Shown one piece after another: positions 63,929 through 64,000 of a DNA stretch of 64,000 nucleotides. The notes below the pieces were generated by a model that worked only from the letters and a program-made list of their open reading frames with translations, ran no database searches and was not told the origin of the DNA. The stretch's first letter is position 1. Each line of letters starts with the position of its first letter. Both the position numbers and the translations under genes were made by a program. This DNA is from Parelaphostrongylus tenuis (taxonomy: Eukaryota; Nematoda; Chromadorea; Rhabditida; Metastrongylidae), in contig JAHQIW010006312.1 in assembly GCA_019055375.1 (NCBI GenBank), positions 1 through 64,000 on the forward strand. The letters run 5' to 3'.

Positions 63929-64000
63929 TGAATTTTCCACGAAAGGACGGAGAAACGCTTGCGCCCCTTAAATTCTCAATGATTACTAAAGAGAATTTAC

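Larger units (their letters stand above)
38871..64000 (-). repeat. Right arm of giant palindrome
   Basis: Reverse complement of 11,528-36,660. Differences seen by eye: a substitution near 59,455, one near 57,460, and one-base homopolymer length changes matching left-arm positions near 14,105, 14,125, 20,830, 24,745, 31,630 and 31,930. The homology is still running at the last base of the window. Confidence 0.97.

Overview
The window reads as nuclear DNA of a nematode, most likely a strongylid (hookworm-type) parasite. It is AT-rich, has no long open frame on either strand, and its only convincing genes are short and spliced, with introns as small as 69 bp and TTTTAG/TTTCAG-type acceptors. It is packed with tRNA-derived SINE-like repeats and foldback (MITE-like) elements. 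The species is inferred from style and gene family, not proven.

The dominant structure is a giant palindrome. From about 11,528 to 36,660 the sequence is repeated as its reverse complement from 38,871 to the window end at 64,000 (paired coordinates sum to about 75,527-75,531 throughout). Each arm is at least 25.1 kb and nearly identical to the other; the few differences I found are mostly single-base homopolymer indels plus at least two substitutions. A 2.2 kb spacer (36,661-38,870) is not palindromic except for about 85 bp of diverged symmetry at its edges. The outer end of the palindrome lies beyond the window, so whether 1-11,527 is also mirrored cannot be seen.

The gene content is a small, decaying cluster of single-domain TIMP-like (netrin/NTR fold) genes, each with four exons and the same intron phases. 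One is intact: 52,073-53,589 on the plus strand, with its twin at 21,939-23,455 on the minus strand, encoding a predicted 142-residue secreted protein. A second (42,256-44,311 and twin 31,218-33,273) is open throughout but has lost its ATG. A third (25,629-27,142 and twin 48,387-49,900) is a frameshifted pseudogene lying head-to-head with the intact gene. A fourth (3,516-5,532), outside the visible palindrome, has a dead splice donor and a nonsense codon. Single-exon relics lie at 9,562, 10,754 and 38,656.

Layout: 1-6,100 holds unidentified sequence, a mariner-type transposase relic, SINEs and the fourth TIMP-like pseudogene. 6,100-11,390 is two older segmental duplicons, whose partners are at 35,205-38,780 and 30,050-31,870. 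11,528-21,300 is repeat-rich DNA without a recognisable gene (foldback elements, SINEs, decayed satellite-like arrays). 21,300-33,300 is the TIMP-like cluster with further repeat arrays. 33,300-38,870 is the inner flank and spacer, and 38,871-64,000 repeats it all in reverse.

The genes do not form a pathway. If expressed, they would all make secreted metalloprotease-inhibitor-like proteins, and the palindrome doubles the dose of the one intact gene.
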